Positions 9,518-19,036 of a stretch of DNA of 64,000 nucleotides are shown one piece after another. Numbering within the stretch: position 1 is the first letter of the stretch; the number at the start of each line of letters is the position of its first letter. Location of the stretch: the NCBI RefSeq assembly GCF_030348765.1, contig NZ_JAUCEU010000007.1, positions 1,916,501 through 1,980,500 of the forward strand. Direction: 5' to 3'. The DNA comes from Neobacillus sp. CF12 (GTDB lineage Bacteria; Bacillota; Bacilli; Bacillales; Cytobacillaceae). Both the position numbers and the translations under genes were made by a program. Below the pieces are notes generated by a model. That model did no database searches. It was given only the letters and a program-made list of their open reading frames with translations, and was not told the DNA's origin.

Positions 9518-11116
9518 TTATTTTAAATTTTCAATTGCTGCTCTTTCGATTGCAAGTCCGTTGGTGTAACGTTTCATAAATTGCTCAAATCCCTCAACAT
9601 CCTTTGGATTCGGGGACACTGTTACACCATCTTTTTCTGCAAATACTTTGTGGTTTAAATACTCTTCCAACGTTTCATTATTGGCTTTGTTAATCATATA
9701 AGATGCAAGTAAGGCAATTCCCCATGCTCCGCCTTCTCCTGCGGTTTCCTTAACAGAAACAGGAACATTGAGCGCAGCGGCCATGATGCTTTGTCCAACA
9801 CCTTTGGTCTTAAACAAGCCACCGTGACCTAGGATTTCATCTAGTTTCACTTCTTCTTGTTTGAGAAGAATATCCATACCTATTTTTAGCGCACCCATGG
9901 CTGTAAATAAATGGACACGCATAAAATTAGCAAGGTTGAAGATGCTATCTGCTGAACGAACAAACAATGGACGGCCTTCTTCGAAATGGGTCATATGTTC
10001 ACCGGACAGATAGCCATAAGCGAGTAAGCCCCCGCAATCCGGGTCTCCCTGAAGAGCCAAATTATATAGTCTTTCATACAACCTATCCTTGTCAACTTCC
10101 ATACCCATTGCTATTGAAAATTCTTCAAACAAGCCGATCCAGGCATTCAGGTCAGAAGAACAGTTGTTGGAATGAGCCATCGCTACTAGGTTACCTGTTG
10201 GTGTGGTAACAAGGTCAATCTCGGAATATACTTTAGACAGTTCCTTTTCCAGTACAACCATAGCAAATACAGAAGTTCCGGCAGAAACATTACCCGTACG
10301 CTTCGCTACGCTGTTTGTTGCGACCATACCAGTTCCAGCATCACCTTCAGGCGGACAAAGTGGTATTCCAGCCTGCAACTCACCGGTAACATCCAAAAGC
10401 TTTGCTCCTTCTTCTGTAAGTGCACCGGCCATTTCACCTGCTACCAATACCTTAGGCAAAATTTCTTCAAGTTTCCATGGTAAATCCATAGGTGCAATCA
10501 AATCGTTGAATTGATCAATCATGGTTTGATTATAATTCTTCGAATTCAAGTCAATAGGAAATACACCAGATGCTTCACCAACTCCCAGGACCTTTTGTCC
10601 TGTTAGTTTCCAATTGATATAACCAGCTAGAGTTGTCTGAAAGCTAATTTCAGTAATATGTTCTTCCTGATTTAAGATAGCTTGATACAGATGAGCAATA
10701 CTCCATCTTTGAGGAATATTGTAGTTAAACAATTCCGTCAGTACTTTTGAAGCCTGTTCGGTAATATTGTTGCGCCAGGTTCGAAAAGGTACCAGTAGTT
10801 CCCCATCTTTGTTGAAACTCATATAGCCATGCATCATCCCACTAAAACCAATTGCTCCTAGTTTCTGTACGGTGACTCCATATTGCACTTTCACATCGTT
10901 TGCCATCTTTTGATAGCTGTCTTGTACACCCTTCCAAATATCCTCAACACTATAGGTCCAAATATTGTTCACAAGGCTATTCTCCCAGACATGGCTTCCG
11001 GATGCGATTGGTACATTGTCTTCTCCAATTAAAACGGCTTTTATCCTAGTTGAACCAAGTTCAATACCAAGGACTGTTTTGCCATTTTCTATGGCCTTTT
11101 TTATATCAAGACTCAT
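9518..11116 (-). CDS. araB: ribulokinase, FGGY family (Lactobacillus-type AraB)
   Basis: This enzyme phosphorylates L-ribulose to L-ribulose 5-phosphate. The 532-residue protein has the FGGY N-terminal phosphate loop [18 protein letters not shown] near residue 16, GFSGMMHGY, and C-terminal ATP-site elements [12 protein letters not shown] and [14 protein letters not shown]. It is of the xylulokinase-like type I know from Lactobacillus arabinose operons, not the 560-residue B. subtilis AraB that starts with an IGIDFGT motif. The ATG has GGGAGG upstream. It is last in araD-araA-araB, separated from araA by a hairpin. Confidence 0.88.
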   Translation of the reverse strand: MSLDIKKAIENGKTVLGIELGSTRIKAVLIGEDNVPIASGSHVWENSLVNNIWTYSVEDIWKGVQDSYQKMANDVKVQYGVTVQKLGAIGFSGMMHGYMSFNKDGELLVPFRTWRNNITEQASKVLTELFNYNIPQRWSIAHLYQAILNQEEHITEISFQTTLAGYINWKLTGQKVLGVGEASGVFPIDLNSKNYNQTMIDQFNDLIAPMDLPWKLEEILPKVLVAGEMAGALTEEGAKLLDVTGELQAGIPLCPPEGDAGTGMVATNSVAKRTGNVSAGTSVFAMVVLEKELSKVYSEIDLVTTPTGNLVAMAHSNNCSSDLNAWIGLFEEFSIAMGMEVDKDRLYERLYNLALQGDPDCGGLLAYGYLSGEHMTHFEEGRPLFVRSADSIFNLANFMRVHLFTAMGALKIGMDILLKQEEVKLDEILGHGGLFKTKGVGQSIMAAALNVPVSVKETAGEGGAWGIALLASYMINKANNETLEEYLNHKVFAEKDGVTVSPNPKDVEGFEQFMKRYTNGLAIERAAIENLK

Positions 11117-11157
11117 GTTATCTTCCTCCCTGTTCTCAATCTCTAAAGCTAAAAAAT

Positions 11158-11184
11158 TAGGGCTATTATCCTTAATAGCCCTAA
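11158..11184 (-). terminator. intercistronic stem-loop between araA and araB
   Basis: TTAGGGCTATTA pairs with TAATAGCCCTAA and, read on the minus strand, is followed by ATTTTTTAG. It could partly terminate after araA or stabilise the araDA messenger, setting a lower dose of the kinase. Confidence 0.6.
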
Positions 11185-11213
11185 TCTTTGGTCATTTTTC
11201 CACTCTAAAAAGA

Positions 11214-12698
11214 TTAACGGTAGATTACTTCATTCCAGCGCAATTCATTAATGAACGCATCGGTTTTCGTATCATTATTGATTACGACCATCTCAATTCC
11301 AGCTAGTTCAGCAAAGTCTCTCAACTGTTCAGTCGTTACTTTGTATGAGAAGCCAGTATGGTGCGCTCCACCTGCCTGAATCCAATTTTCAACAGCTTGA
11401 CCTAAAGACGGTTGCGTTTTCCAAAGTACCCTTGCTACAGGGAGTTTAGGCAAATCGATTTCAGGCTGAATAGCATCCACTTCATTAACAAGAAGACGGA
11501 AGCGGTGTCCTAGATCAACGATGGAAGCATTTAAGGCTGAACCACCTTTGCCATTAAAGACAATTCGTGCTGGATCTTCTTTTCCGCCAATCCCAAGCGG
11601 ATGTACTTCAACTTTAGGACGAGTAGCCGAAATGGTTGGACAAACCTCAAGCATATGTGAGCCAAGTACCATTTCATTACCTGGTTCAAAGTGATACGTA
11701 TAATCTTCCATGAAGGATGTTCCTTCATTTCCGGCAATGATTTTCATTAATCGAACAAGAGCTGCCGTTTTCCAATCCCCTTCACCTGCAAATCCATAAC
11801 CTTGTTCCATTAAACTCTGAACCGCAAGCCCAGGAAGTTGGTTAATTCCATGCAAGTCTTCAAAAGTAGTCGTAAATGCTGTGTAGCCTCCTTCAGTTAA
11901 GAAAGCCTTCATACCAAGTTCGATTCTTGCTTGATAACGGATGGCGTCTCTTACTGGACCATCTTCACGTCCCTCTGGAGTAATATCGTATTTTTCTTCA
12001 TATGCAGCCATCAACTGGTCCACTTGTTGTTCCGATACCTCGTTCATGAGTTGAACAAGGTCACCCACTCCATAACCGTTAACTGTCCATCCAAACTTGA
12101 TTTGTGCTTCAACCTTATCTCCCTCTGTTACTGCTACTTGACGCATATTATCACCAAATCTCGCAACCTTAAGGTTTTTGCTTTCTTCGAATGCAGCCGC
12201 TGTTCTCATCCAGTTGCCAATCCGTTCTCTCACTTCTGGGTTTTCCCAGTGGCCAACGACAACCTTGCGCTTTACTTTCAATCGTGCTGCAATGAAACCA
12301 TGCTCACGGTCACCGTGTGCCGCTTGATTTAAATTCATGAAATCCATATCAATGGAATCCCAAGGGATATCACGGTTAAATTGAGTAGCTAAATGAAGAT
12401 AAGGCTTTTGCAATAAAGAAAGGCCTGCAATCCACATTTTTGATGGTGAGAATGTGTGCATCCATGTAATGATCCCCGCACAATTCTCATCTGCATTTGC
12501 TTCAAGAATCAATTTACGAATGGAATCAGCATCTTTCACTACAGATTTAAAAATTAATTTATATGGTACTCGAGAATCATCATCCAAACCATTTACAATC
12601 GATTTTGAGTTAGCTTCCACTTGACGAAGAACATCTTCTCCGTATAATAATTGACTTCCTGTAACAAACCAGAATTCATAGGCTTTTGTCGTTAACAA
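11214..12698 (-). CDS. araA: L-arabinose isomerase
   Basis: This enzyme converts L-arabinose to L-ribulose in the cytosol using Mn2+. The protein is 494 residues, usual for the family, starting [19 protein letters not shown]. The metal and catalytic residues are recognisable as the Glu in [12 protein letters not shown] (about residue 305), the Glu in [20 protein letters not shown], the His in GSHMLEV and the His in [10 protein letters not shown] near 445. Translation starts at TTG 12698 with AGGAGG seven nt upstream. It is the second gene of the ara cluster, 116 nt after araD, with an AraR-like operator in that gap. Confidence 0.97.
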   Translation of the reverse strand: MLTTKAYEFWFVTGSQLLYGEDVLRQVEANSKSIVNGLDDDSRVPYKLIFKSVVKDADSIRKLILEANADENCAGIITWMHTFSPSKMWIAGLSLLQKPYLHLATQFNRDIPWDSIDMDFMNLNQAAHGDREHGFIAARLKVKRKVVVGHWENPEVRERIGNWMRTAAAFEESKNLKVARFGDNMRQVAVTEGDKVEAQIKFGWTVNGYGVGDLVQLMNEVSEQQVDQLMAAYEEKYDITPEGREDGPVRDAIRYQARIELGMKAFLTEGGYTAFTTTFEDLHGINQLPGLAVQSLMEQGYGFAGEGDWKTAALVRLMKIIAGNEGTSFMEDYTYHFEPGNEMVLGSHMLEVCPTISATRPKVEVHPLGIGGKEDPARIVFNGKGGSALNASIVDLGHRFRLLVNEVDAIQPEIDLPKLPVARVLWKTQPSLGQAVENWIQAGGAHHTGFSYKVTTEQLRDFAELAGIEMVVINNDTKTDAFINELRWNEVIYR

Positions 12699-12763
12699 TG
12701 TAATTCCTCCTAAGTAAATAAAAGATATTTATCTATAAAATTATTATTTCGTCCTCAACAATC

Positions 12764-12779
12764 ATTCATCCGTACAAGT
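12764..12779 (-). promoter_or_regulatory. AraR-like operator between araD and araA
   Basis: On the minus strand ACTTGTACGGATGAAT matches the B. subtilis AraR consensus ATTTGTACGTACAAAT at 12 of 16 positions. It lies about 65 nt upstream of the araA start, hinting that araA has its own regulated promoter. The regulator gene is not in this window. Confidence 0.5.
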
Positions 12780-12814
12780 TACCTTAGATTTTAGTTACAA
12801 ATCTTTCTCTAAGA

Positions 12815-13510
12815 CTACTTTTGTCCGTAATAGGCATTAGCACCATGCTTACGAAGATAATGTTTATCAAGTAGGAATTGGTCAATCGGCTTTATTTGTG
12901 GATTCAGCATATACGTGTTTAATGCCATTTTTGCCACTTCTTCTAAAACTACGGCATTATGTACCGCTTGGTCAGCATTTTTCCCCCAGCTAAATGGCGC
13001 ATGACCAGATAATAAGATTCCTGGCATGGCAACAGGGTCAAGTCCTTCTTTTTCAAAGGTTTCAATGATGACATTTCCAGTCTCAAGCTCATATCCCCGT
13101 TCGATTTCCTCTTGAGTTAAAGTACGTGTGCAAGGAATTTCTCCATAAAAATAATCTGCATGTGTGGTACCAAGGGCAGGAATCACTCTGCCTGCCTGCG
13201 CCCAGCTTGTAGCCAATGGAGAGTGGGTATGTACAATTCCTCCTATTTGAGGAAATGCACGATATAAGGCAAGGTGTGTTGGCGTATCCGAAGAAGGTCT
13301 GAAGGTTCCTTCTACAATGTTTCCATCCAAATCTACTACAACCAGATTATCTATACGTAACTCATCGTAAGGTACGCCACTTGGTTTAATAACGACGAGA
13401 CCTGTTTGACGGTCGATACCGCTTACATTCCCCCATGTAAAAGTGACCAGGCCATGTTTTGGCAGATCTAGATTCGCTTCCAAAACTTCCTTTTTTAAAC
13501 GTTCTAACAT
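12815..13510 (-). CDS. araD: L-ribulose-5-phosphate 4-epimerase
   Basis: This enzyme converts L-ribulose 5-phosphate to D-xylulose 5-phosphate, the last step before the pentose phosphate pathway. It is a 231-residue class II aldolase-fold enzyme with [12 protein letters not shown] near the N-terminus, zinc ligands in [14 protein letters not shown] and [11 protein letters not shown], and the C-terminal [13 protein letters not shown]. The ATG at 13510 is chosen because AAGGAGG lies about 6 nt upstream; an in-frame extension upstream runs through the ribosome site. It is first in the ara operon, which differs from the araA-first order of B. subtilis. Confidence 0.95.
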   Translation of the reverse strand: MLERLKKEVLEANLDLPKHGLVTFTWGNVSGIDRQTGLVVIKPSGVPYDELRIDNLVVVDLDGNIVEGTFRPSSDTPTHLALYRAFPQIGGIVHTHSPLATSWAQAGRVIPALGTTHADYFYGEIPCTRTLTQEEIERGYELETGNVIIETFEKEGLDPVAMPGILLSGHAPFSWGKNADQAVHNAVVLEEVAKMALNTYMLNPQIKPIDQFLLDKHYLRKHGANAYYGQK

Positions 13511-13560
13511 CATTTTCCTCCTTCTTCTCCAAGGAATCCTTTTGTTATGTTTCATATCAA

Positions 13561-13576
13561 ATCATCCGTAGAACTT
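13561..13576. promoter_or_regulatory. degenerate AraR-like half of a paired operator
   Basis: TCATCCGTAGAACTTA closely resembles the site between araD and araA (TCATCCGTACAAGTTA). It lies about 29 nt from the next AraR-like site, on the same face of the helix, upstream of araD. Confidence 0.35.
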
Positions 13577-13589
13577 ATTAACCTCACTA

Positions 13590-13605
13590 ACTTGTACGTA
13601 TAACT
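13590..13605 (+). promoter_or_regulatory. AraR-like operator upstream of araD
   Basis: ACTTGTACGTATAACT matches the known AraR consensus at 13 of 16 positions and lies 80 nt upstream of the araD start codon. It suggests that the ara operon is repressed by an AraR protein and induced by L-arabinose. Confidence 0.6.
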
Positions 13606-13976
13606 TTAATTTAGATTTTACCATCTAATCAAATTTTTTCAATGCATTTTTTTATTAATTTAAAAGATTACTATATATTTTCATAATCAGTAAGAAACCC
13701 TTATTTTGATTGATTGGTCTTTAGTTTACTACCTCTCCGTTTCATCCATATTTCTCAACGAAAGAAGGGATATTAAAAATTAATATAGTCATATTGTAAA
13801 TATTGTTAGGATGGGATTACAAAAAAAGTTGTCCGCATAAGTTATAAACATAGCTTATAGTTTGAAAGTGGTGGCATATAGTGTCTTTAAATACCAAAAT
13901 ACAATATGGTTGAGGAAAAATAACAGTATGGATTACTAGTGGATAAGTGCAACCAGGTTTATGTCCACAAAAGCTG
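13606..13976. other. intergenic region upstream of the ara operon
   Basis: Apart from the AraR-like sites just described, I see no gene here. It is AT-rich and lies between the ara operon promoter (minus strand, reading left) and the terminator of the importer operon. Confidence 0.5.
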
Positions 13977-14023
13977 TAAAAAGAAAATGCCTGGCACTTG
14001 TCTATACCGGCAAGTAACAGGCA
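13977..14023 (-). terminator. terminator of the arabino-oligosaccharide importer operon
   Basis: TGCCTGGCACTTG and CAAGTAACAGGCA form an imperfect stem (13988-14023). On the minus strand it is followed by TTTTCTTTTT. It lies 29 nt past the permease stop and is a relative of the hairpin at 7178-7202. Confidence 0.65.
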
Positions 14024-14051
14024 CTTTCGTCTTTTTGAATATTTCTTCAGA

Positions 14052-14858
14052 TTACCCTTTTACCGCACCAGAGGTTAATCCTCTGATAAAGTTTTTCGAA
14101 CTAAAAATAAACAAAATGATGAGTGGAATAATTGCAATTAATAGTCCCATCATTCGGGCACCATAGTCTGTTCGATAATAACTTCCTAACGATTGAATAC
14201 TTAAAGGAATCGTAAATAATGCTTCATTATTAATCAGAACCAGTGGTAATAAATAGTTGTTCCAGGACCATAGGAAAATTACCAACGAGAGAGTGACAAT
14301 GGCTGGTTTTACCATGGGCATGACAATTTGTAAAAAGATCCTGAACTCCCCGCATCCATCTATCCTTGCACTTTCTATCAATTCCTTTGGAACCCCTGAT
14401 TTAATATATTGAACCATCCAAAACACACCAAAGGGATTAGCAATCCAAACCAAAATTAATGGAATGAGTGTGTTATTTAACTGCAAGAATCTCATTTCCA
14501 TCATATAGCCAATTAATCCGATTTGAGAGGGAACCATCATCGTTCCAATGACAAATGCGAAGATAAATTTTTTTAACTTAAAGTCGTACTTGGCAAGCGC
14601 ATAACCAGTCATCGTACAAATAAATACGCACAAAACAGTGGATACAACTGAAACATAGACACTATTCAAAAAACTTGTAAAGAAGTTACTTTGTAACACC
14701 GTTTGCAGATTGGTAAGAAAATAGTTCCCTGGTAAAAAGATTTTCCCTTTATAGATATCCTCTGTTACCTGCGTACTCATCATAATAAGTACATAGAAAG
14801 GGATAATACTTAGAAGAGAAACGGTTAATAACCCGACATTTGTTACGTATTTCTTCAT
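14052..14858 (-). CDS. carbohydrate ABC transporter permease (AraQ-like)
   Basis: An inner permease subunit of a CUT1-type sugar importer, 268 residues with six predicted membrane segments. The EAA loop that docks the ATPase is visible as ESARIDGCGEFRIFLQIVMP around residue 170. The C-terminus GLTSGAVKG is typical of MalG/AraQ-type permeases. It starts 2 nt after the preceding permease stop (translational coupling), with GAGAGGG inside the end of that gene. Context with araDAB makes alpha-1,5-arabino-oligosaccharides the likely cargo, by analogy with AraNPQ. No ATPase is encoded nearby. Confidence 0.88.
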   Translation of the reverse strand: MKKYVTNVGLLTVSLLSIIPFYVLIMMSTQVTEDIYKGKIFLPGNYFLTNLQTVLQSNFFTSFLNSVYVSVVSTVLCVFICTMTGYALAKYDFKLKKFIFAFVIGTMMVPSQIGLIGYMMEMRFLQLNNTLIPLILVWIANPFGVFWMVQYIKSGVPKELIESARIDGCGEFRIFLQIVMPMVKPAIVTLSLVIFLWSWNNYLLPLVLINNEALFTIPLSIQSLGSYYRTDYGARMMGLLIAIIPLIILFIFSSKNFIRGLTSGAVKG

Positions 14859-14860
14859 TT

Positions 14861-15811
14861 TTACACCCTCTCTTTATTCATAAACTTATAGGCAACTAGA
14901 GTAAAAATGATAATGATCAAGAATAAGGAAAAGGACACTGCCGAACCATAACCGAAACGTGAGGTAGAGAAGGTCACATCATAAAAATGCCAAATAGCCG
15001 TTAAGACGGAGCGTTCTGGTCCTCCCACCGCTGTATCAGAAAAGAGCAACTTTGGCTCATCAAACATTTGTAGACCACCGATGATATCTGTTAACACCAA
15101 AAACATCGTTATCGGCGCTAATAGTGGGACGGTAATCTTAAAAAAAGTATTTACGGGAGAAGATCCATCCACCTTTGCCGCTTCATATAAATCTTGTGGA
15201 ATGGTACTCAATCCAGTTAAGTAAATCGCCATGTGATAACCTGTGTATTTCCAGATAATCATAATCGCTACCACGATTCTTGCATAAAGGGGTTCTCCTA
15301 ACCAATTAATTCCTTGTTCTAACACTCCTGCACTCACTAACACCTTGTTGACTGTACCTGAGGACCAATCAAACAAAAAGGCAAAAATCAAACCGATGGC
15401 AACAGGTGTAGTAATATAAGGAATAAAATTCACCGTTTGAAAAAACGATCGTCCTTTCGTAATATTGAACAAGAATACAGCTAGTAAAAGTCCGAATATA
15501 ATAACAAATGGCGTCGACATTAACATAATTAACACGGTGTTTCCTAATGACTTCCAAAATGAAGGATCCTGTGTGAAGACTAGTTTATAGTTTTGCAAGC
15601 CTACGAAGGTAGCTGCACTAAATCCATCCCAGTTGGTAAAGCTAATGATAAACGAATAAAGGAGCGGGAAAATATTAAAAGCTAAATAACAAATAATAAA
15701 AGGAGCGACAAACAAATAAGGCCAAACTTTTAAACTCAAACTATACTTTTTTGCTACCGAAGCCTTCGCAGCAACTTTATTCTTCCTTTGTATTATGGTT
15801 TCATTCTCCAT
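14861..15811 (-). CDS. carbohydrate ABC transporter permease (AraP-like)
   Basis: The MalF-type partner permease, 316 residues. It has a basic cytoplasmic N-terminus, then six membrane segments beginning VWPYLFVAPFIICYLAFNIF. The EAA loop is EAAKVDGSSPVNTFFKITVP near residue 220. It sits between the binding-protein gene and the AraQ-like gene and is separated from the former by a stem-loop that probably lowers permease expression relative to the binding protein. Confidence 0.88.
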   Translation of the reverse strand: MENETIIQRKNKVAAKASVAKKYSLSLKVWPYLFVAPFIICYLAFNIFPLLYSFIISFTNWDGFSAATFVGLQNYKLVFTQDPSFWKSLGNTVLIMLMSTPFVIIFGLLLAVFLFNITKGRSFFQTVNFIPYITTPVAIGLIFAFLFDWSSGTVNKVLVSAGVLEQGINWLGEPLYARIVVAIMIIWKYTGYHMAIYLTGLSTIPQDLYEAAKVDGSSPVNTFFKITVPLLAPITMFLVLTDIIGGLQMFDEPKLLFSDTAVGGPERSVLTAIWHFYDVTFSTSRFGYGSAVSFSLFLIIIIFTLVAYKFMNKERV

Positions 15812-15838
15812 CTATAATCCTCCTGTAAATAAGAATAA

Positions 15839-15880
15839 AAGGATCTAGGAATGGGTTGCTACGATTCACTAGATCCTTAT
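15839..15880 (-). terminator. attenuating stem-loop between binding protein and permeases
   Basis: AAAGGATCTA (15839-15848) pairs with TAGATCCTTA (15871-15880), and the minus-strand side is followed by a short T-rich run. Such hairpins after a solute-binding-protein gene commonly let more binding protein than permease be made. Confidence 0.6.
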
Positions 15881-15890
15881 TTATTTTTGA

Positions 15891-17213
15891 CTACTCTACT
15901 TTATTTTCAGGAAGTTTGGCTTTCACTTCAGTTATTAATTTTTCTAAGGCTTCTTCTGCATCGACACTGCGATCCGAATTTAACAAGTTAAGAACTAGAT
16001 TCGTTGAATCCTTTACCACCGCATCGTAGGCTGAAAGTACAGGAACATCAATCTCAGGTACAATTTCTTCAATCCAAAACTTTCCTACGTCTTGACCCGC
16101 AAAGAATGGATCCTCGGAAGATACGAATTGCGGATCTTCATATACTTCTTTTAACGGTACATAGAAATTAACTAGTTTACTTGCTTCAGCACCCTCTTGT
16201 GTTAATAAAAGCCAATTAATAAATTTCCAAGCTAATTCCTTATTTTCACTGGTTTTCGAGATTCCAAAAACCGTTCCACCCCATGAGTACATCTCACCAG
16301 GCGGCTTCATTAGACCCCATCTGCCCTCACCCTCTTTATCGTTAGGCTTTATGACAAATTGAGGTGCCCAGTTGGCAGCTGGAAAGAAGATATGCTTTCC
16401 GTCGGCAAAGCTCGCATTCCATTGAGGAGACCAAAGCTCTAATTTGTCAACGATGCCTGCATCTCTTACTTTTGTTACATTTTCAATAACTTCTTTCATC
16501 TTGCCTGTTACATCAACCACTTCTCCATCCATCAGTGGCTGTTGACTTTGTGCCGTAAAAATCTCATTCAGTTCACCTAAGCTAGAAAACATATACACTT
16601 GTCCATTACTCTTCTCCTGAATTTCCTTCCCTTTTTCAATCATCGCATCAAGAGTTGGGAATAACGCTTCCAATTCTTTTGGGTCATCAGTTCCAAAATA
16701 TTCCTTGGCTAGATCTCTTCGATAAGCTATAGCACCAGGTGTCAAGGATTGTTCAACTGCAATGGTTTCACCCTTTGAATTACTAGTAAGTGGTTCTAAA
16801 TAATCAAACACGGTACTTTTGTCAAAATTATATGGTTCCTTCTCAAGGTTTTCCCAAATATCGAATTCAAAGATCTTTCCTCGGAAGTTTCTTTCACCCC
16901 AAAGGATATCCGGTAACTCCCCCCCAGAAGCCATCGTTGTTTGAACTTTTTGCAGATAATCTTCCGCTCCTACACTCGTTAGTTCAATTTTAATGTCTGG
17001 ATATACTTTGTTGAACTCTTTACTAACAACCTCAATATAATTTGCATCCCAGCCCCACATCGTAATGGTACCCTTATCCCTACTTTTCTTCCCATCACTT
17101 TTACTGGATGCGTTACTGTCTACATTGTTGGAGCCCAAGCACGCAGTTAATATAGACATTACTAGCATGATAGAAAATAATGAAGCCAATCTTTTCTTGA
17201 ACCTGTTATTCAC
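15891..17213 (-). CDS. sugar ABC transporter substrate-binding lipoprotein (AraN-like)
   Basis: A 440-residue extracellular solute-binding protein (SBP_bac_1 fold). The signal peptide ends in the lipobox MSILTAC, so the Cys would be lipid-anchored. The mature part opens with a Ser/Asn-rich linker and then GTITMWGWDANYIEVVSKEF. Aromatic clusters (WSPQWNASF, AANWAPQF, YSWGGTVFG) fit sugar stacking. Start is GTG at 17213 with a G-rich ribosome site seven nt upstream. Encoded between the two-component system and the permeases, it is probably the receptor for arabino-oligosaccharides. Confidence 0.88.
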   Translation of the reverse strand: MNNRFKKRLASLFSIMLVMSILTACLGSNNVDSNASSKSDGKKSRDKGTITMWGWDANYIEVVSKEFNKVYPDIKIELTSVGAEDYLQKVQTTMASGGELPDILWGERNFRGKIFEFDIWENLEKEPYNFDKSTVFDYLEPLTSNSKGETIAVEQSLTPGAIAYRRDLAKEYFGTDDPKELEALFPTLDAMIEKGKEIQEKSNGQVYMFSSLGELNEIFTAQSQQPLMDGEVVDVTGKMKEVIENVTKVRDAGIVDKLELWSPQWNASFADGKHIFFPAANWAPQFVIKPNDKEGEGRWGLMKPPGEMYSWGGTVFGISKTSENKELAWKFINWLLLTQEGAEASKLVNFYVPLKEVYEDPQFVSSEDPFFAGQDVGKFWIEEIVPEIDVPVLSAYDAVVKDSTNLVLNLLNSDRSVDAEEALEKLITEVKAKLPENKVE

Positions 17214-17290
17214 TTTTTTATCCCCCCATATTCTTTCTACGTCCTTAATTTATCACGATGGTTACGCTTTCTAAACACCACAAAACGGTT

Positions 17291-19036
17291 TTATTGTATA
17301 AAATCCGGAGTACTTTTTGGAATATGGATGATTATTTTTGTTCCTTTATTTAGTTCACTATCAATAGTCATGGCTGCCTGTTCTCCGTAAGTATGTAATA
17401 TTCGATCTCTTACATTTGCTAACCCTATCGACCTCATACCTGTGGAGTCAAATAAGTCTTGTCCCCACTTTAGACCTTCTAATCGATCGTTGGGGATGCC
17501 CATTCCATCGTCCTCTACTTCAATCGTTACAAACTGGTTACCCAAAGAAATCCTCACTACGATTGTTCCGTATTCATCCGTAGGAATCACACCATGTATA
17601 ATGGCGTTTTCAACAAGCGGTTGTATGATCGTTCTTGGAACGATTTCATTTAAAACTCGATGATCCACCTGCCATTCTAAAAGAAATCGATTGGGATACC
17701 TATAATTTTGTATAACGATATAGTTTCTAACCTGTTCCACCTCTTCTTTAATCGTAGCAAAATATCCGTCTTCCCCGGTTCTAATCGTGTCTTGTAATAA
17801 ACTGATAAATGAACCCACTATTTTAACAATATCTTTATTTCCTTCCCTTTGCCCCATATAGATAACGGTATTTAAGGTATTATAAATAAAGTGAGGGTTA
17901 ATTTGTGATAGGAGTAAATCCATTTGCAATTTTTGTTTGATTTGTTCGTCTACTATCGATTTATCAATATACTTCCGTAATTCACTAACCATCCGATTAA
18001 AGCCTTCCCCTAACATCTGAAATTCATCTTTACTTTTTATTGATACTGCAGTTTGAAGATCGCCTTGTGATACTCTCTTCATCGCTTTGGTGAGAGAAGA
18101 TATGGGTTTGGAAAGATTTACGATAATCGGTGTGACAATCAGCATGATTAAGACGATACTTAATAAAGTGACACCGCTGATAAAATAAAAAATAAAGTCA
18201 ACTTTTTGTAAAAGTGTTTCTTTCGATCTGACCGAAACCACCTTCCACTGGTCCTTCATTTCTTGATTGATTGAAATAATTTGTTTATCGCTTTCTACAA
18301 TATAATTGGTTTTATTTTTGTTCTTTTCAATGATAGAACGAACGAAGGCAGGCTGATTTTCTATCGATAATAGGACGGAATTATCGGAACTTAAAAGATA
18401 AAAGTCCTCATAATCCTTTCTCGTATCTTCCATAATGCTTGATAAGTGACTCAAGTTAAAATTAATAATTAAATAGTTTAGCTTACTATCCGGATTCAAC
18501 AGTCGATTATATCTAATAATATAACTAACCACTTTTGTATTTCTTTGGTTATTTTTGATTTGATGTACATCGGAGAAACCTCCATACCTATCTCTGTTTA
18601 AAAAATCAGTAAACCATTCCTCTTTTAAAATCGTTTTATGATATTGTTGATTAATTAAACTGCTTGTTATAACTGTTTCATCGTTACTGACAAGTATGAC
18701 ACTATCAATGTAATTTTTTAGTAATAAATAGCTATTTAGCTTTCTTGTTAACCAATTTTGATTGGTGAGCCTTTCATAATGATCATTGGTTGAATACATC
18801 TTTTGAATTTTTAACTGTATGTCTTCATCAACTAGGATGTATTGGGCAAATTGTTCAAGATCATTCTGAATAAACTGCAGTTGAACTGCTTTTTGCTTCA
18901 GTTTCGCTGCTTCATCTTTTTTAACTTGTTCAATTAATAGGTTACTAACATAAGAATATGTAGTTGTTCCACTTAGCAGGAGGGAGATTGATACAATAAG
19001 AGCCACACTAAGAATGATTTTCTTTTTTATCGTCAT
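17291..19036 (-). CDS. YesM-type membrane sensor histidine kinase
   Basis: A 581-residue sensor. An N-terminal membrane helix (IILSVALIVSISLLLSG) is followed by a roughly 250-residue extracellular sensor, a second helix (FIFYFISGVTLLSIVLIMLI), HAMP, the His_kinase domain with QINPHFIYNTLNTV (phospho-His) and an HATPase domain with VENAIIHGV, EDDGMGIPNDRL and GLANVRDRI. Its start overlaps the regulator's stop by 4 nt (ATGA), and it lies 77 nt upstream of the importer genes. It probably senses an extracellular sugar, perhaps via the binding protein. Confidence 0.9.
   Translation of the reverse strand: MTIKKKIILSVALIVSISLLLSGTTTYSYVSNLLIEQVKKDEAAKLKQKAVQLQFIQNDLEQFAQYILVDEDIQLKIQKMYSTNDHYERLTNQNWLTRKLNSYLLLKNYIDSVILVSNDETVITSSLINQQYHKTILKEEWFTDFLNRDRYGGFSDVHQIKNNQRNTKVVSYIIRYNRLLNPDSKLNYLIINFNLSHLSSIMEDTRKDYEDFYLLSSDNSVLLSIENQPAFVRSIIEKNKNKTNYIVESDKQIISINQEMKDQWKVVSVRSKETLLQKVDFIFYFISGVTLLSIVLIMLIVTPIIVNLSKPISSLTKAMKRVSQGDLQTAVSIKSKDEFQMLGEGFNRMVSELRKYIDKSIVDEQIKQKLQMDLLLSQINPHFIYNTLNTVIYMGQREGNKDIVKIVGSFISLLQDTIRTGEDGYFATIKEEVEQVRNYIVIQNYRYPNRFLLEWQVDHRVLNEIVPRTIIQPLVENAIIHGVIPTDEYGTIVVRISLGNQFVTIEVEDDGMGIPNDRLEGLKWGQDLFDSTGMRSIGLANVRDRILHTYGEQAAMTIDSELNKGTKIIIHIPKSTPDFIQ

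Noticed and set aside
13511..13555. A 15-codon N-terminal extension of AraD
   Set aside because: The extension is Arg/Lys-rich, runs through the AAGGAGG ribosome site and is absent from the family's normal start.
17214..17290. A cre site upstream of the AraN-like gene (TGGTTACGCTTTCT region)
   Set aside because: It misses the consensus at about four positions, too weak to call by eye.
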